A DNA stretch of 64,000 nt from Solen grandis. Taxonomy: Eukaryota; Mollusca; Bivalvia; Adapedonta; Solenidae. This document shows positions 45,962-58,900 of the stretch, piece after piece. The notes beneath the pieces are model-generated. The model worked only from the letters and a program-made list of their open reading frames with translations. It was not told the DNA's origin and did no database searches. Within the stretch, counting starts at the first letter, position 1. Each line of letters starts with the position of its first letter. A program made the translations under genes and the position numbers. Where the stretch lies: assembly GCA_021229015.1 (NCBI GenBank), contig CM037783.1:61630814-61694813 (forward strand). The letters are read 5' to 3'.

Positions 45962-48900
45962 ATGTCGGAATCATATTCGTATGAACTTCCCGCAAGTTGC
46001 TATCCACGATACAAGTACTTCAGAGAACATCTACAGAGAGTTTTGCTACACATGCAAAACATATATGGTATGTAGAATAAAATGTTTTCTGGTCTTTGTG
46101 CATCAGTGTGTTTTTTTTTTTTTTTGTTTTTTTTTGTATAATGGTTTTATTCTGAGTACAGAGCGTGTGGCCGCAAATTTCATTCCGCCATTGTTACTCC
46201 CTAGTTGCATAAAATCTAATTTTGCAATTCATTAAAACTCGGGGGCATGTGTAACAGATGGTGAAATGAATTAATGACTTGACCGGTAACTCGAACCCAG
46301 AGTTTCAGGAATACCTTTCCTTCACTCTACCAACAGAGCTACCAAGCAACGTGTGTTCTTGCCCATAAATTTAACCTATATCCGGCTACACATTTCTTAT
46401 TACAAAATCATAAATATAAGTTGAAGCATGCATGCATGTATGTATGTATGTATGTATATATTCTTAAAAAATAAATGTCATCAAAGTACATGTTTCCTAT
46501 ATAGAGTCCTATAAGCGCATAATATCGTGTTAAAACATGTAATAGAAGTTCAAACCTACAAAGGCTTAACATTTGTGTGTGAATAATATATTCTTATATT
46601 TCTATTCAATACAGTCACTGCCATACAATTTTTAGGACATTTTGATGAGCAATTTATCGATTATGAACGCATATGCCACAAGTTTGGAAACATCGTGAAT
46701 GTAGAGATCCTACACGAAAAAGAAAATCTCCCCATTCTAGAAAGGCGCTTAATGAAGTCGAAACCAGTTAAAAACGAAATGCCATTAGTTAAAAGAGCTA
46801 AAAAAGTCGAACATGTAACGGAAACAAGACAAAGAAGCAAAGATCGTGAAAATCAAATATTAACAATCAAAGTCTGTCCTAAAGAAGTTCAGAGAGTTGA
46901 GACCAGAGAAGCCAAACGCATCAAGATTAACGACCATCCTATCACCTCTGTATATGTACGTACTATTTATATATGTCGGAAGTATGACTCAAAAGAAGAA
47001 TTTATATCATTTGTAATACAATTACTTTGTTTACATATGTTGTTGTTTTGAAAATACTTTTAAAGATAGCGTATTTACATGTATAATACATGTAATAAAT
47101 GAAGCATATCATCATTTTTGTTTTATAATTTAGCACAGGAAGATCATAGTTTGGTATTCCGTTAGAAGACCAAACCATGTCCAGCTATACACTGACGATG
47201 GGATGAAACAAGAAAAAAACCTAGGCGAAGTCATTCAATACCTTCTGGAAAAAAATGTTGTTGAAGTCTTCGAAGAAATTATCCGCTATAGTAAATGCAT
47301 AATGGAACAAATCGAATCAGAATATATCTCGAAAGGACTTGAGGGTAATTCTGGGAACAACTTTCGTTGTTTTAATTTTATAATGTATTATCATAACAAA
47401 TGAAATAGGTTACCGTAGCAAAACTAAATATTATATTAATTACAACCATTCAAATCATTAGGCAAGATCATTAACCTCACTTTAACTACCAAACGCTTAA
47501 TATCTATTAAAATTGAATTGTATTTAATTTTATTCATATATACCTCGAGAAAATATTGATGCCCACAAATAATGCCTTAAATTATGCAGGTCTCCAAATA
47601 TTCAAATACAATTAGAATTAAAAACAATTTATCATTTCCGAAAAACTTTTATTAAAATATGTTTTATATTCTTCGCTTAGAAAAAATACTAAAGTAAAAA
47701 ATTTATGCCAAATTTTTTATCGAACATGGTGTGTAACTCTATATATACGTTTTCGATATACGTTGTTCAGACAATCATAAATCAAAGATGAAGATGATTC
47801 AAACCGTTGAGCGACTGCAGTTCCAAGTCTACGGTATTCTACGGCAATCGGAAGTTCATTGTACCGAAATAATTCCAAGCATTCCAGACATCAAACCAGA
47901 GATGAAAAAAGAAATTCTTAAGTTAGTAGATATCTAATATATATAGCATATGACAATTTTTGATCATTTCTTTTATCTAAACAATTTCATATTAAAAAAA
48001 GAGGAATTATAATTGGATAATCACATTTCATCTATTTAATTTAACATTACGTTATAGCCTAAACAAATATTCTTTATTTATGTAGGAATAAAATCAATTA
48101 CCTAAATTACACATACTATTTAGCATCTTTGTCAGAATATATTATAAAAATATATGTGTTGCATTTCAATATGAAAAACAGGTAAGATATTCAGTGAACA
48201 TAATTTGTTTCATGGTTTAATCTGTCAATAACGATAATAAAACTACACTTGAACACATTTAAGCACACATTTATTAAATACAAGATTTGGAATATATACA
48301 TCACAATAATCCTAGTACGGAAGAACATATGCACTCTTCAGTTTTCATTTAGGGAAGGAATGTTCAATGGACGATAAAATTACAATAACGAAATGTATTC
48401 AGAACTAGAAAATTAGATTTATTGGATTTGAAATACAGATATACTCCTATTCAATATAATATAATGATAGATTTATGTACTTTTAAATAAGCGCTAATAC
48501 TAAAAATATAAATAATTTATAAAAGGTTATAACTGTTACACTATATTAACAAAAATACGTTTTTTCTCATCACATTATGACAATAATGAATTAAAATTTA
48601 TTTAAATATATTTACATTTCAGATTATCTGGTGTGAAGGGGTGTGGTACAGTCCTTGGAGTATTTACGGTCTATTTCGTTGGAAAATGTGAAAATAAGAA
48701 AGCTGTAGAGGATATTTTACAGAAATACGAATACAAACTCAGCTGTAGAATAGAAACTAACACAACGTTTTCTCATCATACCAATCAAACACATGCCAGC
48801 GGAAGTGCTATACGAGCAAGGGGAAATTATCCCAGACAGGAGCAGGAAAAGTTTGGAACTCTTGGTTGTTATGTTAAACTTAGAGCGCAATCTGAAATGG

Positions 48901-50154
48901 AACAAGCTCTAGAAGAAAGAAGCAAACATTTCATAACATGTGGGCATTGTGTAAATGCCATTGGTGAGTTGATAGATATTAGGACGCCAAATGGAAACTT
49001 TCTTAGTTTTGGGAAAACAAAATATATCCTCAATGAGAATATGGCAGACCTGGCAATCGTCAAAGTTGAACAAAATCGTGTTAGACGCTGCGATAGTTCT
49101 ATGTTCCGATCATGTGGTTCCTTGTCAGCAAAGGTTTGGTCTTTCTTTGACGGAAATGTACCATGTGGACTTCCTGTCTACAAATTTGGTCCTCATTCAG
49201 CTGTAACGCACGGTATGGTAGCATCCGGAAGTGATCTCACTATTGTGATGCAAGAGCATCAAGGGCAGCAGCCTGTATCAAATGAAAATGTATTGTTTGT
49301 CGTCCCAGAGGACACACCAAGTAAGTGTGTGGAATACCAGTAGTAATTGGAAAATATGGGTAGATACGTCTAATTCATTCTGGGTGTATCTAGTTGTAGA
49401 ATAAAGCGTTATACTATTTAACTAATAAAATCATAAAATTGACTTGTTATATATGCATTGGACAAATCAGTCCTGTGTCTCTCCGTATACATGCATGTTG
49501 AGGGCTAAGCAAAGTAAACACATGTGTAGAATGTAAGACGTATGCCCGCCCACACGGTGTAAACATTTTTCACTCAATTAATACTTTGAATTTATATCTA
49601 AAAGTTAAACAGTTAATTGAATGAACTAATCCTAGTTTAAGTTGTTATCTATAAATTTATATAAGCTGTCAATGAACAGTGTTTTTCATAAAAAACCTTT
49701 TTCACTGAAAATTTTAAATATTTGCTTCAGATCAGAACATTTTCTTCAGTTTCCAAGGAGAGAGTGGTTCTGTTATTTGCACGGATGACGTTGATAATGC
49801 TGAACGTGTGAAGGTTGTTGCGCTTCTAGCTGGACCCGTGCAAACAAGTCTTGATGTTGATATAGAAAATCAATTTGGAAATTTCAAAGCAAGCTATACA
49901 TATCATATGCAGCGAAGCTTGACGTATTTGGAAATAGATCACCATTTGAACTGTCAACCGGGTAAGAGGATTTTAAAAACGTGCCATATTCAATTATCAT
50001 ATATTTTTATTGAGTCTTATAATACATATTGAAACATTATTACTATATGCATTTATGCATGTATAATATAACTGATACATTCTTTAAACATTTCATTTCA
50101 GACTGTGAAGACGAGGAGGAGGTGCAGGATGTTTATGAGCATGATTTCGAATAA
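45962..50154 (+). CDS. Unnamed protein with C-terminal chymotrypsin-fold peptidase domain, copy 2 (596 aa, seven exons)
   Basis: Exons: 45962-46067, 46615-46955, 47134-47344, 47771-47921, 48623-49320, 49731-49961 and 50102-50154. All are GT-AG with the same phases as copy 1, summing to 597 codons with stop. Domain order is as in copy 1: an unrecognised N-terminal region with a K/R/E-rich linker, then a PA-clan peptidase-like domain with CGHC (His 378), ADLAIVKV (Asp 412) and QGESGSVIC (Ser 514). Here the glycine before the acidic residue is present, as in the trypsin GDSGG motif, so this copy is the better candidate for an active enzyme. No signal peptide was seen. Compared with copy 1, exon 3 encodes the same protein, whereas exon 5, the front half of the peptidase domain, has about 28 substitutions and a three-residue insertion (HQG). 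Function unknown; an intracellular or immune role is only a guess. Confidence 0.85.
46275..46352 (-). mobile_element. tRNA-like SINE head in intron 1 of copy 2
   Basis: On the minus strand the A box (TAGCTCTGTTGGTAGAGTGA) and B box (GGGTTCGAGTTACC) are both intact. The matching insertion in copy 1 has lost part of the A box. Confidence 0.7.
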
Positions 50155-50339
50155 TTGCAACTTAAGTTCATTTCAATAGAACCATTTCCCTGATATAACT
50201 GTCATGCTGTTCGACATGCTTTGTATTTACCTGATGTAGTGGCTACGCATGCAACCCGATTCGTAAATACATGTATATGACAAAGGGTGTCTTGAAACTA
50301 TTTGTCATTTGCGAAAAAAAAAACGTATGGATTATGAAT

Positions 50340-50530
50340 CCCTTGCTTGGCGCTCAGCATACAAGGGTTAATTGACCCGGTGTCAGGATAATGTGACTGG
50401 GTGTGGTATCATGCCATATGTCTACGGCGTGATACTGCAGTGTAGCAGCACTTTGTTTCAAGTAGACATCGTCTACAAATGACTGCAATACTGTCGGTGG
50501 GATGTTAAAGACAACAAACAAACAAATAAA
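50340..50530 (+). mobile_element. SINE family B, 3' part, copy 2 flank
   Basis: Same insertion as at 19.6 kb, carried by the segmental duplication. It keeps gtctacggcgtgatactgca and the tail with (CAAA)n. Confidence 0.8.
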
Positions 50531-50784
50531 CGAAATACAAATTTTGCTAATTTTGCTAAAGAAATCCATGACTAAGTAAATGAAGTGAAAGTATATTACG
50601 GTCGTAGTTACATGAGTCATTTACCTAGTTTATAGGGTTCGAAACCACAGCTGTCATGCACGTAACCACTCGACTGCGGCAATCACCATGTAGTTCATCT
50701 TGGTAACATTGCTTGGAGGAATTCATTTAATGTTTTAATTAGGTTACAGTCAGGTTTAGTTGTTGGTAACCAAAACTGCATAAA

Positions 50785-51180
50785 ATGACACACGTGCCTT
50801 AAGTGAAGCACGATTTTATGTGATATACAGCAATGTGATAGCATGTTTTTATTTATTCTAATATAACTCCGTTTAAGCAATGTGCTTTATAGCTTTTTTG
50901 GCATAAATTAACCAAACCTCTTTGTGTAAATGTTACTCTTTTGTTAAAGAACCTCAATTGAAATTAAAGATCAAGGATTAGTTTTTCGTGCTATTCTTGG
51001 CTAAGGAAAATACATGGTTAGCCAAGTATTGCGTGGTTAAGATAAAAAAATAGACTGATATAGATGATTCTATGTTTTAATATACTTGCTAAAAACGTCA
51101 TATTGCAACTTTTAATCACACAGGTTTTTGTTACATTGTAATTTTGTTTTTATATGCATGAGTTATTTGTACTTTTTTTA
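50785..51180. other. Segment present only in duplication copy 2
   Basis: Copy 1 passes directly from aaaactgcatataaggacag to aactttgtatg. Copy 2 has about 400 extra AT-rich bases at that point. There are no clear inverted ends, so I cannot say whether copy 2 gained it or copy 1 lost it. Confidence 0.7.
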
Positions 51181-51431
51181 TGAACTTTGTATGTTATGCC
51201 GAAAGAAATGTATCTATCTAACCACTATGAGGGAAACAAATTTTATGCTATTCGATGGATTAACTAGAAATAACAATACGTTATTGACTGATCAGAGCCT
51301 CAAATGTGATGGGCTTTACGAAGGAAATGACGTCATAAATAACGTCACGCAAGCGAGGTAATCCCGCCAATTTTGCGTCTTTTATGAAGAATACAGCTAA
51401 TTTCTGGTCTTTAAAACATTATATAAAGACA

Positions 51432-51548
51432 TTTTTTGTGAAAATTCGATGTATAATTTCATTCGTGAACATAAAAAGATGCTTCGCCACTCGTGAAAAT
51501 ATAACGTGTTTATGTTCACTGAGTCAAATTACACCATCTACCACCAAA
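51432..51548. repeat. Small insertion present only in duplication copy 2
   Basis: About 115 bases containing gaacataaaaagatgcttcg and cactcgtgaaaatataacgt followed by gtttatgttcactga. Copy 1 lacks it. The gtgaacataaa / tttatgttcac pair gives it a MITE-like look. Confidence 0.6.
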
Positions 51549-52807
51549 ACAATTTTCCTATAAATACTATTTACAGCTTCATTACCATTGTACCTATAAC
51601 AGTTTTTTTATATAGTATTTTTACATACATATTTTTCTTGTAACATGAAGATTATAAACTTTTGAGTCACATTTAGTTTTAAAAAAAATGTGTGCTTAAT
51701 ATCTGAAATATATATTAGCTACATTAAAATTTAAAAAGGTGAAAATTCAAAGGTCACCAATACTAAAAATAAATATGTACATTAAATTAATACGATCGTT
51801 GTCTCATTCTTTAAATTTTGTTTATAAAAAGTGTTTCTCTTTTTTTTCTAAATGATCCTGATTTGAAAATTGGTTCAGAATAGTTTTGAAAAAGATTTTG
51901 AACGTCCGTTTGTGATTAAATAGTCATAGTAAGTACTAATATATATTATATAGCACGTATGACCTCGTTATTTATTTTAGTTTACAAAGAACTGGTTATT
52001 TGATATTTATAATTGTGTGATGATCTCCTTTTGTCATATTTGTTATATTAGAAGAGTGCACCTCTATTTGACAAATATTAAGCTTGAGTGCTGATATCTG
52101 AGTGACATGTATGAATTTCGCTTTCAAATAATTTACACATAATTAATCGGGAAGGTTGAAATAAGAGTGTGAATGGGGACATGATTATACGTTGACTGAT
52201 CATTAGATTTTTATTATCTACAAGGAAGAATATTCTTATTATATTGTATGTAAGAAAGTGTTAAAATTAATGGAATTTTTTGCTGAACGTAGCTTTTTAT
52301 AGTATATATGTGTAAGCCATGGCGAAAAAGAACTCACAAGATGCTCACTTTTATCATGCACATCTATAACAAATCCAAAAGAAATACCTGCAACAATAAT
52401 TAACAAACAAATAAACAATATGATTATGAAAATACCGGTACATGTATATGTAAAGTATGAATTATCATTTTATTATTTATCCAATTTGTCCTGAAATGTT
52501 AATCAGTTGTAATATTTAGATCTTAGATATATATCATAAAGAACGCAGAAATGCATAATAAATTGAAATGGTTACCTATATAAAATGTATGCTACTAAGA
52601 TATCAATTAATACTCAATTATATCCATTCGAATAAAACATTAATGACGTTGTTGTTATGGCAACGTCATAAATTTTATGACGTCAGATATAACTAATATT
52701 AGCATAGCGGTTCAAGATCTTGCAAGATATATTCAACGAGCCTTATCAACTGTAAAACCTGTTATTCTATACATCTGTACGTCAGAGGATTTATAACCTT
52801 TGTTTAT

Positions 52808-52907
52808 NNNNNNNNNNNNNNNNNNNNNNNNNNNNNNNNNNNNNNNNNNNNNNNNNNNNNNNNNNNNNNNNNNNNNNNNNNNNNNNNNNNNNNNNNNNNN
52901 NNNNNNN
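52808..52907. other. Assembly gap (100 N)
   Basis: Exactly 100 N, at the point where duplication copy 2 stops matching anything to its right and inside the last visible exon of the sulfotransferase gene. Confidence 0.95.
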
Positions 52908-55900
52908 AGTAAAGCTGTTTTAGAGATGCTGGTATGTCCGTTGTAAAATCTTCCACTCTTACAACCGCCACCTGGTCACGTGGGAACACGCGAAGGTAGT
53001 CCTGAAGTTGGATAGCGTAGATCCCCAGTCGTATACGAAGCTGTAATATGGTTTAAGACTCCGGTTGTTATTTCAGTGCTTTAGCAAAGTCAAGCTCATT
53101 ACACTACAGGTTTAGGTTTATGACAGAAAGGTGCTCTAGTCTAAATCAACAGCGACCATATTTGGTATTGCTCACTAAATGAATTTATGGATTAAATATA
53201 TACCAAATGCAAAAGAACACTCGTTTCTTTCTTTCATTTTAGCTCAGGCCAAAAAAATAGTTCCGTTTCTGGTCTCCAGCAAATAAAAAAGAGGGTCAGT
53301 AGGTCAGGATTTTATTATTTTTTATATATATATATTTACATGAAACTACGAAAGCAGAGAGGATGAATGGTGTTTTTTTTTTTATCTCGTGACCACGAGT
53401 TAGTATCTAAGAAAAAATCAAAGAAAAAATCTGAAGATTTTCAATTTGCTGTACTTTACAAATCCCGGTAAATTATTCTGATATCAGTAACTGTGCACTA
53501 CAACGTGACTAAAGGCACCAAGACTGTCAACATTTGGCTCCGCTTGAACATAGAAAGTTACCCGTAAGTATTTCATTTCTTCGTCGAATTCTATGGGACA
53601 TGTATAAGTCTTAAGGAGAAAATAGCTTTCCACGGAATAAAGGATAATTTTATAATCCAGCATGCTTTTGGGAATTACTGTCAGATGTAAACGATTTTTT
53701 TTCTTAATTTTTATTATTATTATTGAAATTTGAAGGAGAGTTCAACATTCGCATTCATCGTTCTCATCAGCACATACCTCAAAGTAACTCGTTCACATAA
53801 GATCACTGACTAAGAATTTGATCAAAATCTATCTGTGTGTATTACGCCTATCAATACCCATCTACAATGCAACATTCTGTGATTGTAAAAAAGGATGGGT
53901 CGGTTGTTTATCTATCACAGGCTATAGCGTTACGAACTGTAAAAAGTTTATATTAAGAATTTCTATTTCTGCGAGCCGTGACTAATCACATTCATTCTTC
54001 GCGCATGCGCTCATTTCATAGGCTGAAAATTTTGAATTTTCTACCCGTATTGGTGAAGACACCATGCTTCGGAATGCATCACGTAGTACAGCAAGCACCT
54101 ACGGGGATACCATATTATATACTGACCCCGAATAGCGTTTCCGTTTGCAAAGTGACCAACACTTGCAGGAAACAAAGACTTCACAAACATTAACGGGGGG
54201 GGGGGGGGGGGGGGGGGGGGTAAGGCCGGTTTTTTTTTCTGCTTATCAACTGTGAACGAGCTGCTTTAAGGTCTTCCCATCTTAATAGACATATTCCATA
54301 TCTTGCTACTGGATGAAACTTTGTCACTTTTAAGACATTCAAAAAATAAAAACATGTCATCATGAGTTTTTTCAAGTTTTATCTTATTTGGGGGAGATAA
54401 TTCGCATATAAGTTAACATTAAAGCCTATGGAAAATATGCATTTTCTGGGAATATGAAAAACTGAATTTGATTTATTAGAAAAACTCATGGTAGAAAGAT
54501 GAATTTGTATGATTTTGTATCAACTTTCGAGAAAAAATCTAAACTTTACCATAGGATTTTTTTTTCAGGGGAGATAACTCATGACAACAAAATAATCAAG
54601 GGGAGGTAATAAAATAACTTTTGTCACTCGTCATAACATATCAATTTGTTTGACATTTTAAAAGCCTATATACATATTTATTGTTAAGTTATATGCATAG
54701 CTTTGATGGAATAGGTCGCTTTTAGAGTGGGTAGACCTTAAAGTCATTCTTTATTTCTTTTACCGTAAAACGTTTAGTTGCTGGTGGATAAACGCAGCCT
54801 CTGGGGGGATTTTTCCTCAGACATGAGTTGAAATCTCTGATGTTTGTCTTAACGTAGTCGTGAAATCCCTGCTGCGATATTTTACCGATATTGAAATACA
54901 GGTATCCGGAATATAACCTGCAATGTTATAACCCTAAGTATTTAGTCAATAAAGTTTGACATACATACAAATTCAAATGCATTACATTTAGGATTAGAAC
55001 GATAGATATATGTAGAATAGCTCTGTTCCTCAAATGACCTTGTTTGCTGTGAAAATAAAACTGTAATTAATCGTGCAAACTTAAAAGGACGTGGATTTGT
55101 CTATTACAGGTGGAGGGCTATGGGCATCCCAGTCAAACCAGCGACATATCGCAACCCAGATGGAAGACTTGTTCAAATGAAAAACTCGATTGACAAGGAC
55201 GGTTCTTGAACTCACAACGATGAGGGCTTAAGTGATGGGGAATCGGCGACTCTAACCACTTTACCACGGAGGCCACCGATACCACCATGCAGAGAACATC
55301 TGTGTCGGTATCGTATGAGCACTGGGATAAAACGGTTGTACATCGTAACCGAAATAGACTAAACATACTGTATATAATCATTAATGTATGTGGGGACTTA
55401 TTTTCGTGGATTTCGTGAATGACTATATGCACGAATATTAAAACCCACGATAATTTTTCATATAACAAATTTCGCGTTTTCAAGGACATAAATCCACGAA
55501 TATATGTACCGACAAAATTGGTATTAGAAAAGGATCCACGAAATTTAATGTCAACGAAAAGTGATGATTTCCAGTACAACATACCTTTCAACAGGATCTC
55601 GTATTATTGCAATGATCTTCGTTTTGGGGTTCAAAAAATAAATAAAATCAGCATTCGTGAACACAGGTTCATACCGTGGTGATCGCCCCTGGTTTCGTGC
55701 AAAGATCCAGTAGGTATTCGTCCAAATTGTTGTCGCCGAGCATTCACCTATTCAAAACCATGATAGGAAATTAAAGTTTCTAACTTCATTGCAGTAAAAC
55801 CTGTCTTAAGCGGTCAGGAGTCAGGAAAGGGAGCTGGAAAATTTGACGGCTTAACAGAGGTGGCTGCGAAACGAAGGTGAAATATATTACAATACGAAGG

Positions 55901-58900
55901 ATAAATATATTACAAAATGCTAGCTTGGCAATATTGAAATTGACCGCTAAATGCAGATTGACCGCTTAATATAGGTGGCTGCTAATACAGGTTCAACTGT
56001 TTTACGCTTGACAATGATGGTATCATTTGCATTGCCGTTAATGTGAGAATTCAGAGTACCTTAAGAAACCCACGTGTCCGCATAAATGATAAAAAAAAAT
56101 CCACATATACGACGTCGAACTAACTTAAAATCAAAATCCACTTACGTTATCCAGTTATCCATTAGATAAAAGAATAAAAATGATTTTTAGACCTCGGGTG
56201 CATTGTTGTTTGTTAAAATGTTGATATTAAATGCGTAGAAGAATATATCAATTTTCTGCATTCATTGAAGTAAATTTAAATGAAAATTCGAATATTAATG
56301 ATTTTATTGATTGCAGAAAATTCAAAATGCAACGAGAAGTATGTTTACATATGTTTACATAAAGGATATCATTCCATCTGACAGCTATGCATTCGAAAAC
56401 CATCGCCGAAAAACCCACGTTTGCTCAATACGCCTTGCTTCTTCGACCGTGGAATATTTAGTTAGAAAAACTTCGTACTCATGAATTATTGATTAGATAT
56501 TTCTCAGTGGCAGAGACAGCGCGGCGACAGCAGGGATCATTTGACAAATGATACGCTGCGGGATTTTGACAGCTTCGTTCTACCTTGTAGAGCTGACGTC
56601 ACGCTCCTTGCCTAAGCAATGCGGCTTATTTTGTTGGAACAATGAGACAACTTTTGCTTTTCAAAATACTATGCGTGATTTCATTGGTCAGGAAATAGCT
56701 GATTAATATTCATGAAAACGAAGGTTTGTCAGCTTGAAAACCCACGCTATATACAGAAGTGATAACGGAATATATACCGTGGATTTTCGACGTTGACTTT
56801 ATACTGTATCTTTTCATTTTATGCATTCATACGCATGTTTAACGATTTGACGGCAACCCGGTATTACTGTAGGAAACGTGTATCGCATTAGAAAAGATAA
56901 CATTTTATCATTTGCTGTGAAAGATATGATTATCATGATTTGATATTTCTGAGTCTTTTTACCAAAAACGTAGAATAAAGCATCGTTGGTCAATTCGTTC
57001 TATTACTCCTCATTCACCAACCGAGGGACTTTCAACTACAAAATCGACATTTTTACGCGTTTAACATGAACCAAACTGACGTTTACATGACAATGCCATC
57101 CTGCATCCAATCAGATTTGTGTATTGCCTTTCGTTCTAAACATAAAAATCATAGTGAAAAAACAAAAACAAAAAAAAACAAAAAAAAAAACACGGGTGAT
57201 GCATGAAGAGTAGCGTAATCAGCAACCTTTAGTTATCCAACGATGGCACATAAACTTTATCTTCATCCCCAAATCGGATGAGGCAAACATATCAAACTTA
57301 CCTAGTACTTTGTTATGGAATCCGAACTCGCTGGACGTGTTCCGGATTTCAGGGATGGCGTCTTTTTTAAAATAATTGACCAAACCTTCAACAGGAGCAA
57401 TATTGGGACCCCCATCACCTATAAAAAATTTGTTTGATCGTTTATATCTTTCTGTCTAAGTTTGAGATATGTATCTAAGAAGGCACACAATGTGATATCA
57501 TCTTAAATCATAATTCTTGTATAATGAACTTTAACTATCAATGTAAATATACATTAACCGAACATATATAGATTTAGTAAATTATCATACAACGGCTTGA
57601 AACCTCAAAGTGATCAAAATATAGCCTTCGATAAAAGATTATTTTATCTGCTTGGATTTAGCGTCTCAATGATAACTATTTAGTCTCTGTGTGCGTTTTT
57701 AGACTATTCTTACGTAGCCGTAAATTAAAAGCAGGTATTGTTAATTAGCATTTTTACTACAGTCAATTTCACCGTTTTGTATCGCCCCGCGCCTAGCAGC
57801 CTATCAATGCAACGTGATAGTGTACATCAGGTCATGGCCTCCTTAGGTATGTATCGAACATTATATGAAACAAATCAAAACATTCAAGTCACTGGGGACT
57901 GCCGGCAGGTTTATCATGAACCAAAGAACGAGTTCAGCTGACTTACTACAAGTAACTAGAGTTGCGGGAAAACGTGTCACATGGCGTCACATGACCTATT
58001 AACCCTGCTGAAACATTGGAATTAGAATTACATGTATAGCTAATTCAGCATGTAAATCCTTCCGACAAGTTTTCAGCGCATTGTGCGCTTTGATTATTCA
58101 CGAGTCATTTACAGTTTGTCCGACTCAGTCGTCCTATGAGATGTTTGCATTTCGTTTAAAATTTGAAAAATGTATTGCATAAAATGATCCGTCAGGTCTT
58201 GATATGGAGCGAATGTTAGTGTAGGCTACCGGCGTGATCTTTGGACTGAATGATAACGTGTTTTACATGTAATCTTATGAAATGTACACAGGATACTGAC
58301 TCTGAACCATCATGTGCACTGTTCAATCAAGCTGGGTCTATAACCCGAGGTCAAAGGCAAAGCTGTATGGCGTACGTGACAAACTGTAAATATGTTATCT
58401 ATTATATTTGAAATTTTATTGATTTATTGCAGCGCTACGCTTCGCTTGCAATAAATTCCATAAAATTTAAAATATAATAGATAACTATATCGTACTTATA
58501 TGCTTGCCCAAAGCTCCATACATTCCTTACGTAACTTACAAACATTTTTGGAGGGGAAACTTTTAATATCGACTGCGAAACAATCTCCTTCAACTTATAC
58601 TAATAATTTACTGTGTTGGAGATCAGTGCTTTGTGCACTGGATCAAACCCACATCCTTAGCACAGCCACTGACCACGGGAGTTCATTGTGTATATGAATG
58701 TGATTTTTCAAAGCGTGTGCCGTCAGTGAAAGTATTTAGCTTCCTATACATACCATTCATGAACATGCCACTCGAGATCCAGTGTGTTTCTTTCCGTGAC
58801 TTGACAATAGACGGATGACCTTTCAATTTACTGCAAAGGTCGGATGTGCCGCTTTTTGATGTTCCAATCAGAAAAAAGTAGGGCAAGCACATGAATCGGT

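Larger units (their letters stand above)
45605..52807 (+). repeat. Segmental duplication, copy 2
   Basis: Direct repeat of 14,871-21,589. It carries the whole gene, its introns, the SINE B and a long downstream flank. It ends abruptly at an assembly gap. It is about 480 bases longer than copy 1, mostly from two extra segments downstream of the gene. Confidence 0.92.

Noticed and set aside
54917..55747. The exon with the 3'-phosphate motif of the sulfotransferase seemed to be missing
   Set aside because: I first used an internal GTATGA as the exon 4 donor. Reading on in the same frame gives IIAIIRDPVER followed by a better donor (GTATGT) whose phase fits exon 5, so the motif is present.
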